Source: Cristatella mucedo
Lineage: Eukaryota; Bryozoa; Phylactolaemata; Cristatellidae
DNA: 64,000 nt
NCBI GenBank assembly: GCA_009760855.2
Contig: WPIO01000030.1
Span: 2,473,001-2,537,000 of the forward strand
Direction of reading: 5' to 3'
Positions within the stretch are counted from its first letter, which is position 1. The number at the start of each line of letters is the position of its first letter. Positions 24,437-35,796 of the stretch are shown here, one piece after another. The position numbers and the translations under genes were made by a program. Under the pieces are notes generated by a model. That model was given only the letters and a program-made list of their open reading frames with translations, was not told where the DNA came from and made no database searches.

Positions 24437-25094
24437 AATAATAATAATGCACTTGATAAAGCGCCCTCAGAGAACTTAAACTCTTTCTAGGCGCTTTACA
24501 TTTGCTGCAAAGGGACATGCAATTGAATGGTAAGTAAAATCATGCTTTAAAAACAAACAAAATGAATAACATGGTTAGGGGTGACATGCACATAGTCAGC
24601 ATTCAAATGTGGTTAGTGGCAGCATGCACAGTGTCAGCACGCATAAGCACATGAAGGACGAATCACGGGGACCCACTAAATGCTGCCCTTAATAGGTGTG
24701 TTTTTAAGTTTCTTTTAAATGTGGTCAGGTCAGGGGATGTTCTGACGCAGGTCGGGAGGTAGTTCCAGGCTTTGGGAGCATACGAACTAAATGCAGTCTC
24801 CAAAGGATTTAAGGTTTGTACGAGGTATTTGTAGACTGTTGGATTCCGAAAAGCGGGTTGTACGATGCTTGGCCTGATGGGGGAGTATATTTGAGAGATA
24901 GGCTGGAGCCATAGAATGAAGGGACCTAAAAGTGAGCGACAAAACCTTGAAGTCAATCCGTTGCTTGACTGGTAGCCAGTGCAGGTCGGCGAGAAGTGGA
25001 GTAATGTGGCAACTGCGACGTTCACGACAGACAAGCCTAGCTGCAGAGTTGTGCACCAGCTGCAATCGCCTTATCGCAAATGCTGGTAGGCATT
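24437..25094 (-). mobile_element. LINE family A copy A6
   Basis: The tail is at 24437-24448, the stem-loop at 24448-24500, and C-terminal frames are open on the minus strand: [20 protein letters not shown] (about 25026-24967), [20 protein letters not shown] and, after a frameshift near 24800, SYAPKAWNYLPTCVRTSPDL. It is truncated at 25094 and very similar to A4, A11 and A18 in the 3' UTR. Confidence 0.88.
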
Positions 25095-26299
25095 CAATAC
25101 TTGAAGACCGGCTGACTTGCTAAGTGAGTTGCTCACTTTCGGATTTAGATTCAGATGCAGGGCTAGAATATCCTGAACCGAATAGTTGCCACGTTACATG
25201 GCATTCTACCGACCAGCATTGACTTTTCTTCCATAGCAAATACAAATTTAAGGTTGTGCAACCAATTTTAGACCACTTGTTATCTCGCTCGAGCCTCTTA
25301 TTCTGAGATACTTATTGCAGTACCTACACTTATGACGATAACTGTTTACCAGAGCCACTAACCAATCGGGCATACTTTAGCAAATATGCATATTGTTTGA
25401 ATACACGCAAACCCCAAGAATTTTCTCCTTCCTGTGATGCCAAGACATCACCTGACTGTAGGGGACTTTAAAAGGTAGCTAAAACCTCCACTATAGGCAC
25501 GTTCTTTGCTAGGTTCCGTTAGAATAATCGTACGGTCAACCCTACTTACGGTCTGAATTCAATCACTTCCTATGTTGACACACTTCCGTTAAAGTTTAAC
25601 TTAAGTGCAAATTAATACCTCTAATTTTCTGTGGGCAATTTCTAAATGCATATTTTAATTATCCTTACTTCTTTGTGAAGATCTTACCTGGTTCTCTGTG
25701 AGGTAAGACAATGCCTGATCTACAGAGTGTAGCAATATCCTTTGTTACCCAAGCTCCACCAGGAGCATACGATTAAAGACGTCATAGGACGATTATATCC
25801 ACTTTTAAATTGAAGATTCACGTTCGGTGGCTTACTCTCAGAACAGGTAAATGTGAGCATGTAGGTTTCTGCTCGTCACAGCCTGAAGTTGGCCACCTTA
25901 GAAGGAGCAATGGAAGGCCTTTCCGATTTTCTGTTGCTAATTCAAGCACTTTCGAAGTAAAATGAGGCAGGGTGGTCCAAAATAGAAGACCACAAACAGA
26001 CTCTGCAAAGCCCGCGTGGTTCAATTGGCGTTCCTACGTAGATCTCCTATTGAATGCAAATTTAAAGGCTTAGATTCGATGCAGAAAATTTCACGAAGTT
26101 ATCTAACCAAGCAGGTGTAGCAGTGTTAATTTAAAAGCACTAGTAAGTAGCCTCTTAAATGTCAGAAAAATCTTCTTCTCGTGAGCAGAATTAGAAATTT
26201 TCATGAAGGCTGTATTTATGTATTAATTGGTTCACAAGAAAAAAGTGCCAATCGTCGTTAATGGGCATGGTTTTTTATCCAAGTGGTGCATGTAATGAT
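25095..26299. other. Unassigned DNA with possible old relics
   Basis: About 25440-25500 reads ACATCACCTGACTG..TTTAAAAGG.AGCTAAAACC, which looks like a decayed LINE A C-terminus on the plus strand. Around 26012-26075 the phrase GTGGTTCAATTGG, with a weak later B-box-like motif, could be a decayed tRNA-derived SINE. Neither is secure. Confidence 0.35.
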
Positions 26300-27082
26300 G
26301 GCATCCGCACATGGCAGCAAATTTTCTAAAACTAAACGATGATAAAACTAACTTACTAGTTATGGGAAAACAAACACACTGTGACTCAGAAATTCAAAAG
26401 GCAAAAGCTAAAAACTGGCGCTGCCAGCAGATCTCCCGTTGAATCAGCTCAAAATCTGGTAGTCCTGTTCCAAAGTGATCTCTTGTTAGACGACCACATC
26501 AGCTCCACAATCAAATCTGCCTAGTTTCAGCTATATAACATTGCTAAGATTCAGGCTTGTCAAGATAAGGATACCACGTCTAAGTTGGTCCATGCATTTG
26601 TGACATCCCGACATGACTTCTGTAACTCACTGCTTGCTGGCCTACCGGAATGTGCGTTCAGGCGATTACAGCTGGTGCCAAACTTCGCAGCTATAATTTG
26701 GAGACCGTGCATTTAGCTCGTATGCTCCCACAGCCTGGAACTCCCTCCCGACCTGCATCAGAACATCCCCTGACCTGACCACATTTAAAAGAAACTTAAG
26801 AACATACCTATTTAGGACAGCATTTAGTGGGTCCTTGTGATTCGTCCTCGATTTGCTTATGCTTGCTGACACTGTTCATCCTGCCACTAACCACATTTGC
26901 ATGCTGACCCAGTGCATGTAACCCCTAACCATGTTATTCATTTTGTTTGTTTTTCAAGCATGATTTTACTTACTATTCTATTGCGTATCACTTTGCAGCA
27001 TATGTAAAGCGCCTAGAAAGAGATTAAGTTCTCTGAGGGCGCTTTATCAAGTGCAATATTATTATTATTATTATTATTATAA
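26300..27082 (+). mobile_element. LINE family A copy A7, internally deleted
   Basis: It starts at the 'MAANFLKLNDDKTNLLVMG' block (26318-26370) and continues to the 'LQLVPNFAA' point at 26692. It then jumps directly to 'FGDRAFSSYAPTAWNSLPTC' (26695-26750), so about 230 bp of the C-terminus are missing. The 3' UTR, stem-loop (27000-27050) and (ATT)n tail are intact. Confidence 0.88.
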
Positions 27083-27683
27083 TTGTCTGTCGCGAGCATC
27101 GCAGTTGCCACATCACACCCCTTCTCGCCAACCTGCACTGGCTACCGGTCAAGTAACTGATCGACTTCAAATTTTTTTTTCCCACTTTTAGGTCACTTCA
27201 TTCTTTGGCTCCAGCCTATCTCTCAGATCTACTTCCCCACCAGGCCAAACATTGTACCAATCTTCCGAATCCAATGGTTTACCAATACCTCCTACAAACC
27301 TCAAATCTTTTGAAGACCGTGCATTTAGTTGTATGCTCCCAAAGCTCGGAACTCACTCCCAACTTGCGTTAGAACATCCCCTGACTTGACCACATTTAAA
27401 ATCAACTTAAAAACGCACCTATTTAGGACAGCATTTAGTGGGTCTCTGTGATTCGTCCTTCATGTGCTTATGCGTGCTGACACTGTGCATGCTGCCACTA
27501 ACCACACTTGCATGCTGACCCTGTGCGTGTCACCCCTAACCATGTTATTCATGTTGTTTATCAAGCATTTTATTACTCACTATTCAATTGCGTTTCATTT
27601 GCAGAAAATGTAAAGCGCCTGGAAAGAGATTGAGTTCTCTGAGGGCGCTTTATCAAGTGCATTTTTATTATATTATTATTATA
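27083..27683 (+). mobile_element. LINE family A copy A8, inserted at the A7 tail
   Basis: It starts abruptly after the ATT tail of A7 at the '[11 protein letters not shown]'-equivalent point and runs to its own stem-loop (27607-27656) and tail. Blocks seen are HHTPLLANLHWLPVK-like, PSLRSLHSLAPAYLSDLLP and KINLKTHLFRTAFSGSL. Small deletions break the frame. Confidence 0.88.
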
Positions 27684-28471
27684 ATACCTTCATAACAAAT
27701 GACAGCGACCCAAAGATTTCTTTCCTAGTGCACATAAACATCAAAGCTGAATCTTTCAACGAGCAGATACGATTAAATACTTGTAATATATATTAGTAAA
27801 TTGAATAAAGATTATTTGAAAGCTTTGTTAGTTATAATAACAAATTAGTTTACCATTATTCTGTTTCTAAAAAATAGTTGCTTTTCCTCATTGCTAGTGC
27901 CTCACGGGAAATTCCAATTGGTTATATTCTATGCAAATTTTGCTTTTGTGATGGAGATAGTGATTAATTTCAATCAAACCTGTTTCTGCTAAGAGCACCG
28001 ACAAATTCGCATTCTGAGGTTGACGTTTAGCCAGAAGAAGGATCAAATACATCAAAATTAGCATTCATGTATCCAAGTCGCGTTGAGAAACGGCAGCTCA
28101 AAATGCCGTTGAAGCAAATATAAGTTCAAGGTTAGAGCGTATTCTATAAATAACTTTAATGGAGATACTTCAATTAATTTTGCCTCCCCCATTTTTATTA
28201 TTGAGACTGTCCTTAGGAATGACATTCTATGAAAAACTTTGGTGAAATTCATATTAATTGGGGAAAGGTCGTGCTAGGCTTTCAGTATGTCCTGGCTCCT
28301 GTGCTTTTCCTTTTTTTTCGCGAATGATTGAAATGAGTTTTTATAAAAATGGAATCGGGAGAAGACTTTTTAAAATCTAATTTGGCATATTTTTGAGAGA
28401 GCTAGAAACAGCTGCTCCTAGTGTTCAGCTTTGTGACCCTTTATGCGGCCATCATTCACTACGATGAAACT
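27684..28471. other. Unassigned AT-rich DNA
   Basis: No exon or repeat recognised. Confidence 0.4.
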
Positions 28472-28550
28472 GTGCAGCAAATGTAAAGCGCCTAGAAAGA
28501 GATTGAGTTCTCTGAAGGCGCTTTACCAAGTGCATTATTATTATCATTAC
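28472..28550 (+). mobile_element. LINE family A, solo 3' tail (A9)
   Basis: About 79 bp: TGCAGCAAATG, the complete 3' stem-loop with stem pair AAAGCGCC / GGCGCTTT, and an (ATT)n tail. As at 3521-3600, only the 3' terminus was inserted. Confidence 0.9.
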
Positions 28551-28689
28551 TATTCTAGCGGCTCAGCTTGTTGACGATTTTTTACACCTCATTATATTTA
28601 GTACTTTTGGTCCGAAGAAGTTAAATCTTTGAACTTCGCCTCCAGCAACTGTGGAAAGACATAGTGGACTTATTTTGAAGCTGTATACT

Positions 28690-28752
28690 TATTCTTATTC
28701 TTATTCTCTTATTCTTAGTCTTATTACTTAGACTAATTAGTCTTATTCTTTT
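28690..28752. repeat. (TTATTC)n-type short tandem repeat
   Basis: Imperfect repeats of TTATTC and TTAGTC. The rest of 28551-28903 shows nothing recognisable. Confidence 0.85.
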
Positions 28753-28903
28753 ACCATGACAAGCTTCATAATTAGGCCTGATTGAAAAATATTGGAATTT
28801 ATTTTGGCGTCAGCCACTTACGAGAGCCTGCAAACAGCTTCCACTTGATCTGCAGCCCATTGTGGCAAGTTCCTCATGTAATATTCCGCCTAAGTATACT
28901 AAT

Positions 28904-29085
28904 TGGTGAGCCGTAATGGCTCAATAGGTAAGGCGGTTGCTTATCTAGACCTCGGCCCCGAGGTCGTGGGTTCGAACCCTGTGGTGGGCAATCCTTTATC
29001 GCCACTGCAAGCGGTGATGATAGCCACTACGGCTCTTACAAAAATAGGCTGTTAAATCAGCTAGCATTTTTTTTATTTTTTAATT
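28904..29085 (+). mobile_element. SINE-2 (tRNA-derived), best-preserved copy
   Basis: The tRNA-like head has an A-box region GGCTCAATAGGTAAGGCGG (28918-28936) and a perfect B-box GTGGGTTCGAACCC (28966-28979), the internal RNA polymerase III promoter. A body shared with 42775-42972 and 7366-7553 follows (ATCCTTTATCGCCACTGCAA, TAGCCACTACGGCTCTT, GGCTGTTAAATCAGCTAG), then a T-rich end. It does not fold into a complete tRNA because the acceptor stem partner is missing, so it is a SINE and not a tRNA gene. Confidence 0.88.
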
Positions 29086-29269
29086 GCGCAGTTAGATAAG
29101 AAAACATTTCCACTTCGTGAAGCCACAGTGGATACCCTTCCAAAATGACAAAACTTTATTTCTTCAACATTTCCTAGCCAAGTTCTCTAAACTTCAAGGA
29201 ACTAAGCAATATATTCACATCTTAAGCTGAGGCAGCCTTAGTGGGTGATAAGGAGAGACTGTAATGTGA

Positions 29270-29340
29270 TTAACTCCGTCTAAAGCTAGTAAAAACCAAA
29301 AACTTAAGTGGATGTTATGCAGGAGAGTTTCCATTTCGCA
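29270..29340 (-). mobile_element. LINE family B copy B8, left of SINE-1
   Basis: It matches the LINE B 3' end (18800-18835), with the shared phrase GTTA.GCAGGAGA. The copy is split by the SINE-1 at 29341-29466. Confidence 0.55.
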
Positions 29341-29466
29341 ATAATATAATTCATTTATATAGCGCCCCAAGAGAACTTAATCTCTATTCATGCGCTTCAC
29401 ATATGCCTCGGGGCTTGAGCCCTCGACCTCAGTCAGACCTTAGTCGGGGCGAGCACCTTAACCGCA
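29341..29466 (-). mobile_element. SINE-1 (tRNA-derived, LINE A-type 3' end)
   Basis: Read on the minus strand: a tRNA head starting within the A-box (GCGGTTAAGGTGCTCG-like), the B-box region GAGGTCGAGGGCTCAAGCCC, then the 3' part with the same stem-loop lettering as LINE A (AGCGC..GAGATTAAGTTCTCTTG..GGCGCT, here with mutations), ending in ATATAAATGAATTATATTAT. CGCAAT occurs at both ends (29337-29342 and 29463-29468) as a possible target duplication. It lies inside LINE B copy B8. Confidence 0.85.
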
Positions 29467-29850
29467 ATTTTCTAACCCTAAGCGATTTTCGATTCAAATT
29501 TAGTACCAAACAGACTTTATTTCTAGCCGCATGGAAAAGTGAAAAGTACTGCTGATTTAGGAGGGCACATGAGGTTGCGAGTATTATGCAGTAGCAGCAC
29601 AGGACCGCTGAAAAAATGTGCGACGGTTCAGCAGGAAAGTAGATATCCTTGGATAAGAATTTTTATAAGTGAGATGCACAGTCTAGAACGTGCACAGTAA
29701 AGCTTTAGTTGTCTACGGTCGTCAAACGAAAAAATAATTTAAGAGCTAATATATTTTCAACAGAGGATTAGCGTCCATAGACGACTTTGGGGTAAGAGGA
29801 GACTGAAACTAGTGCCCCAATTAGCAATTAGAATAGGTACTTGCTTCTCT
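29467..29850 (-). mobile_element. LINE family B copy B8, right of SINE-1
   Basis: It follows the LINE B 3' order seen at 1480-1800 and 48880-49170: the CCAAACAGACTT, GTAGCAGCACAGGACCGCTGAAAAA, AAGAATTTTTATAAG and GGAGACTGAAACTA blocks. Many substitutions. Confidence 0.65.
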
Positions 29851-31037
29851 TAGTAAAAAGCTTTGCCTTTCGTCTCTGAAAAGAGTTCCCTGTGAATAAT
29901 ACCAATTTAATTCGGTTACCTGAGAAAAAAGTAGCTTCAATTAGACAAGCCACGATGCTGCTAAACTTATCAAGACTTTTGCCACAGAAGTAAAACATAC
30001 CCGATCTCTATGAGATTTGAATTCAATAAAAGTGACGTTGACGCGACAGCAAGCAGATAAGCATGCAGTGCCTCATATACGAAATATAGAAATATACGAA
30101 ATAGACGACAGTGCCTCATATGCAAAATATACGAAAACAATCAGGAGTTTTAATGTGTGCGATTTGACAGACAAGAAAATCTACCAGCGTTCAAGAGGGA
30201 GATAAGGGGATATTAAAACATTATTCCATATTCATATCAAATGCAACCAAAACCTTGTATTCATTTAGCAGTCCTTAAAATATAAAAATCCGACGTTCTT
30301 GAAGAGCTTTTTGGCCTGAAAGGAATTGCTGATTGTGGTGTGCTGTTAGCAACAATTATAGTCTGAAGTCCTTTTATTACTTTAATCCAAAGCATCAGGA
30401 TTGACTCACATAACTGTAAAACCGATTGACCGATTCATACTTAGAGATTCTAGGTAGCCAGCCTGTAAAAAGCTATATTTTACTCCAGCCTCTTGGTTCT
30501 TTTTTATGGCAAGCCGTTTTTTGTTTCGCTTAGCATACGTGTCAGTTAGAATAGGAGGCAAATTAAGTTGGTGAGATATAAGGATTTAAAATAAGTTCAA
30601 GGATTATAAATATGATCCAGCATTTATTATAACTAGTTAAATATTCCTTTTCTCTGAAATTTGAATTCCTGTCAATATGAAGCACATTTAGGCATCTTTT
30701 TACTTATGCACTCAAGTAGATTCACTTAATAAACATGTTTATTTAAAAGAGTGTCTTCTCTAGAATTATCATTAAACCATCCTAATGATTTGAGTCTGGC
30801 AAATACTGGGTACATTTCTTTAAAAAAATTTAATCCTGTTGAATAACTTTATTTAACTGACTTCTTTTTTATAGTCTATTCATTTAGAGTTTGCTGAAGA
30901 ATCACCGTAACTATAGCTGCACCAGAGCCCTGTGAGGACATCTTAATCATAAGTAGAGAATATGACGATGTGAAACTGACTAATTGTAATGCAATTACTT
31001 TTTCTAAATTGTAATTGAGTGATTGAGCTATCAGGAT
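29851..31037. other. Unassigned AT-rich DNA, probable intron
   Basis: A short local duplication (CAGTGCCTCATAT at 30067 and again at 30109) is the only structure noticed. Confidence 0.4.
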
Positions 31038-31215
31038 ATAATAATAATAATAATAAATTTTGAAAGCGCTCTCATACAACTGAATCTCTTTATAGGCACT
31101 TAACTGATGCGGCATTGAAAGCATTACCAAGTGTTGGTGGTAATATTCGCAAGCACCAATCACAGTGTAAATAGTTACGTGCACACAAAAGACGAATGGC
31201 AAGCACTGGCCACAT
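31038..31215 (-). mobile_element. LINE family A-related 3' end (divergent subfamily, A10)
   Basis: The (ATA)n tail is at 31038-31056 and a decayed stem-loop at 31060-31100. The UTR matches the divergent copy at 63180-63340: GCATTACCAA.., ATA TTCGCAAGCA and GACGAATGGCA-type blocks. The neighbouring minus-strand frames up to 31518 show no motif. Confidence 0.6.
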
Positions 31216-31596
31216 GCTGTCATAAACTTGGTGCCATCGGATAGAAACTCGGCAATGAATACGAGCTCGAAACTGCAGGTATTCAAAATGCATGATGGGG
31301 AAGACTAAATTATACAACGTAGATACCGGTTTACGTGAGACGTGGGAGTCTTTAAAATTAACCCAGAATGTACCACTAGTTGAAAAACTATAGACTAATT
31401 GTGCAGTGATCCTTGCATGGAAAGCAATATATTTATTTACGAGGAAGTCCAAAAACTGTATTTTGTAAATCGGGTATATCATGTAAGAGCTGATACACTG
31501 TATGGTTTTCGAGCTCATAGATCACTCCCAAAGTTAATTTATTATTGTAATATTCTTTTTAATTAATCCAAATTAAAAAAAGATAATCCAACTGAC

Positions 31597-31731
31597 CTGT
31601 ACAACCATACTCATCTTCACCAAATGAACAGTCTCTGTCACCGTCGCATCTCCAGTTAGAGTTTATACATTTTTCAGTTGTGGCACACCAGAAACGGCCA
31701 TATGCATAGCACTGTGATTGTTCAGACGAAG
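31597..31731 (-). CDS. LDLa-module exon (exon a)
   Basis: A 135-bp internal exon with one LDLa module, the first of the three on the minus strand. The acceptor is CATTTTATAG|CTTCG (exon starts 31731) and the donor ACAG|GTCAGT (exon ends 31597); both are phase 1. Six cysteines in order: QC, FWC, KC, then WRCDGDRDCSFGEDEYGC. The calcium-site residues CDG, DC and DE are present, with Phe where Asp is usual. It shares its leading residues (Ala-Ser after the junction), the FWCAT motif and GEDEYGC with the exon at 12708-12857, which points to exon duplication over about 19 kb. The upstream exons, if any, are not recognised in the window. Confidence 0.85.
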
Positions 31732-32879
31732 CTATAAAATGCGAAAGAGTTATTAAATATCTTACGAAGATTACTTTAAGGCATTCCAGAGCCATTTTCA
31801 TGGATACTTTAATAAATGGTCTGAATGTTCAGTTCAGGCCAGACTAACATTATTGATATGATGCCAGCACTTTTAAAAGAACGCCATTTAGCTGATCTTA
31901 TACTTTTTTGAGATGAGATAATAAATTGATTTATAATAATTAAATAACTATATTTTAAATTTGGATTGAACTAAGCACCACCATGCAATGTATTCTATTG
32001 ATAAGTTTAACACTGAACTAAATTTCTCCTCCAGCTTTAAATCTAGCTGCAACTTTATACGTTAAAAAGTCGGTACCATACATTCCTGCAGAAAACTAAA
32101 TTTTTGTCACGCCTCAAATCTCCGACAGCTTCGTAAGTTCTATCCCACCCATAATAATATTATTGAACGTGAAATATGTCTTTTTCCTGGTTTGGTTGCA
32201 CACTCTAACTTCGCAGTTTAAATTTTCCTCTTTGGAATGCTCCTTCCAGAATTTGGCAGGTTCACCCTGCTACTTACTAGTAATACATTTAAGCTAGAAA
32301 AAACCGTTTAATGTAGCAGCAACTAATTTATAAGGCTTGCGTAGACATCCTGGACTTAAGGGTTTTACAAGTACTGTATGAATGCGCTGGAAATATTTAA
32401 TATTCAAGTTATGCTAACTGATCATTACTGGAAGTGTTGTCTCGGTCACTTTCAAACGTTATATGCAATAATATAGTTACAGTCCGAAAGTTATTAATCA
32501 TTTACAATGCATTTTCTTACTTTTAGATGTTTTAATATGACAGTTTAAATTAGCTACCATACTTAATTATTCTGATTGGTGTTGACTTGAGCTTTTTACA
32601 CTATCTTAGTATTGAGCATAAATGTTTACGCCACTTCTGGTTTCCACAAATTCTTAGACGTGAAAGGGAGAAAACAGGGTAGGCCTTACACAGTTCTTAC
32701 TTGATCGGATACCTGTTCCCTCATTGTCCAGGCGGCATAAAAAGCCTAATATATTTTCTTTAAGCATGTCATTAATCCTTTAGACTCCATTACGAATGTA
32801 AAATTATTTTCTAAAGATGCAGTTTAAGACGGGATACGGACATTGTGCTGTATTGTATAATTACATGTGTACATATTTA
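31732..32879. other. Probable intron, nothing recognised
   Basis: AT-rich without readable features on either strand. Confidence 0.4.
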
Positions 32880-32880
32880 C

Positions 32881-32929
<49 letters not shown>

Positions 32930-32966
32930 CAGGAAGAGAGACAGTGAGAGAGAGAGAGAGAGAGAT
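32880..32966. repeat. (TA)n(GA)n compound microsatellite
   Basis: TA repeat 32880-32897 followed by interrupted GA repeat to 32966. Confidence 0.95.
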
Positions 32967-33871
32967 TAAGTGTTTTGCTTAATGAGATATGTTGTGGGTT
33001 TAATACCTGCTGGTAACTGCTAATAAAACAGCATTCACCGTCTCCCAATCGTCCTTGTGCTTATGTCTTGTTCAATCTAGCTCTGGAAATCTAGAGAAAA
33101 TTCGATGCTGAATAGATAATTTACGTATAAAATTAAAAGAATAATCAAGTTTCTACAAATCTCCAGGTTAGTATCAGAATCAAAAGCCTTCTAGCTTTAA
33201 CAGGAGCTGTTGCACGGTGTCCTCTTCAGTTGCTAAGGCATGTACAAATAGGACAGACTTATTTAACTATTTTATTGCTCCTAGGGTTGGTAAACAGGGA
33301 GACCAGCTGGAGGGACTTAAGGGCTCACTCATGTTCAACTAGCTGCGAGTACGGTGAGCTTACGAGCGATCACTTTATTCAGGAAATGTCAGCAAAAAGC
33401 CTCGTCGTAACAACAGCAACAGTGAATGTAGCAGAGGCACTAGTGAGTCAACCTGTAAAGCCAGTTCAGGTAAACAGAAGGTCTTATGGTCTCGACAACC
33501 GGCTGCTTATTCAATCGATTTTTTGCAATAATGCTGATGATTCTTTATTTTCGATCTAATGGGAAGAAATCATTTTAGGCATTTTGTAAGGATCCGGGCT
33601 GCATAATTTCTTAAAACGGAAAAATAACTAAAAATTTTAGGTTGGCAAATTGACTTATAATTTCAGCACAGAAAAAAATAGCGTTCTAGTCATATTCATT
33701 ATAAGGTAATTCTAGTCACATCGGTGCAGTTTTCCAAGCTATTGAAGCAGGAATATTCTTGATCTGACAATGGACTTAGAGACATTCCTAATTATCTGCT
33801 TCGAATATATAATTGCTAGGGGCAGGTTTTATAATAATCTTTATTTAGGCTTCAGGAACGCAAAAGTAGCT
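32967..33871. other. Unassigned DNA
   Basis: A 109-codon plus frame (33230-33559) has no recognisable motif and unconvincing composition. I do not call it a gene. Confidence 0.35.
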
Positions 33872-34722
33872 TAATTATTAATAATAATAATAATAATTCA
33901 CTTGATAAAGCGCCCTCAGAGAACTTAATCTCTCTCTAGACGCTTTACATTTGCTGCAAAGTGAAATGCAATTTAATGGTAAGTAAAATCATGCTTGAAA
34001 AACAAGCGAAATAAATAATATGGTTAGGGGTGACATGCACAGGGTCGGCATGCAAATGTGGTTAGTGGCAGCATGCACAGTGTCAGCATGTCGCATAAGC
34101 ACATCAAAGACGAATCACAGGGACCCACTAAATGCTGTCCCAAATAGGTGTGTTTTTAGGTTCCTTTTAAATGTGGTAAGGTCAGGTGATGTTCTGACGC
34201 AGGTCGGGAGTGAGTTCCAGGCTTTGGGAGCATATGAACTAAATGCACGGTCTCCAAAGGATTTAAGGTTTGTACGAGGTATTTCTAGACTGTTGGATTC
34301 CGAAAAGCGGGTGGTGCTATGCTTGGCCTGATAGGGTAGGATATCTGAAAGATAGGCTGGAGCCATAGAATGAAGGGACCTAAAAGTGAGCAACAAAACC
34401 TTGAAGTCAATCCGTTGCTTGACTGGTAGCCAGTGCAGGTCGGCGAGAAGTGGAGTAATGTGGCAACTGCGACGCTCACGGCAGACAAGTCTATCTGCCG
34501 AGTTTTGCACCAGCTGCAATCGCCTGATCGCACATGCTGGTAGCCCAATAAGCAGTGAGTTGCAGAAGTCGAGACGGGATGTTACGAATGCATGGACCAA
34601 CTTAGATGTTGTATCTTTATCTAAACAAGCCCAAATTTTAGCAACGTTATGAAGCTGAAAATAGGTGGATTTGACAGTGGAGCTGATATGGTCGTCTAAC
34701 GAGAGGTCGCTTTGGAATATGT
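33872..34722 (-). mobile_element. LINE family A copy A11
   Basis: The tail (ATT)n complement is at 33872-33897 and the stem-loop at 33900-33950. The C-terminal frame is open for 161 codons (34600-34118): [80 protein letters not shown], ending RNLKTHLFGTAFSGSL. It stops near 34722 in the 'QSDLSLDDHISS' region. One of the least decayed C-termini in the window. Confidence 0.92.
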
Positions 34723-35796
34723 CAGAATTATTCGTCCGTCATACTGCATATGCCGATCCGGTTGGATGGAATTTCTGCCGATACTTCTGGATAGGTTCAA
34801 TGGTGCTCTGGGTGTGATATGAGAGCTCTTCTCAGCAATAGCTGCTTCAAACCACTTCTACTCATTCATGAACGCTGTTTTAAAGGCTTAATACCTCTTT
34901 TACAGTGGATTTACATTTTAAAATATTAATTATATATTTTAAGGCATGGGCACTCTAATTTGCTTCTTAGATCTGCATACCACTATGCTCAAGTGCTTCA
35001 CCTACAAATGTCTAGCTGTGATACAAGATTCAGTTGTGGTCCAGTTTTTTTGCAGTCGATACATTCTGCCACAGCGAGGAATGTTGTCGTTTGTGGTTCA
35101 TTTCCGTTTGAAACTGAATTTCTCAGCTTTTATTTCTAATAACCATGTTGTCAATGGTTTTACTTCATATCAATGTTACAAATCTTCTCTGAGGTTAATT
35201 TTAGGGTTCATCACGGTACTAAAGTGAGCTAGTCAGCTGTAGTTCAAATCTAGTTTTGACTGGTATGAAGGCTTAACGGATTTCCATTGCAGTCCTCTTA
35301 GAATTGTTGTGTTCTGGCCTTAGTAAGTTGACAGCGGCCAGGAGTATCATTGGAACTGTGATAGGAACGTGGCAATTCGTGATTTTACTATGAAATCGTG
35401 TTTTTGATTCATGTTGTAGTGAATTTGTCAGCCGTTTGTCGAATTTTGAGCTATGAAATTGCATAAATTATGAAGTAGCAATTATTCATTGTTCTTAGAG
35501 CTTGGGTTTGCTTCACTCCAAAAAGGATTTTCAAGCCATGTTGTGAGCCATATTCGAGTAGCTCTCATTAAGCTTTGGATAAAAAATTCCTTAGCTAATG
35601 CAAAAAAGATTATTGTGACAATCGTAAACATCTAAAAGCTATGATTAATGTTTATACTATTAATCAGTTTTAGGACTGGCTTTTAGCTCGTTTGGTTCTT
35701 ATTTTGATTTCGGTTTCCGTACTGTAATCTTATCTCTCTGTTTCTCTCTTTTCAATGGTTTATAGGCCGAAAGGTAATGCAAAGCTTCCTTCCTAC
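34723..35796. other. Unassigned DNA
   Basis: No motif in the small frames here. Low, even AT-rich composition. Confidence 0.4.

Noticed and set aside
28904-28990. True tRNA gene
   Set aside because: A- and B-boxes are present but the acceptor stem does not close, and the body is shared with other SINE-2 copies.
30876-31518. Two overlapping 136-142 codon minus frames next to LDLa exon a
   Set aside because: They overlap a LINE A-type 3' end and its ATA tail and show no motif; probably chance frames.
33230-33559. 109-codon plus-strand frame
   Set aside because: No motif, no splice-supported neighbours, and composition like surrounding non-coding DNA.
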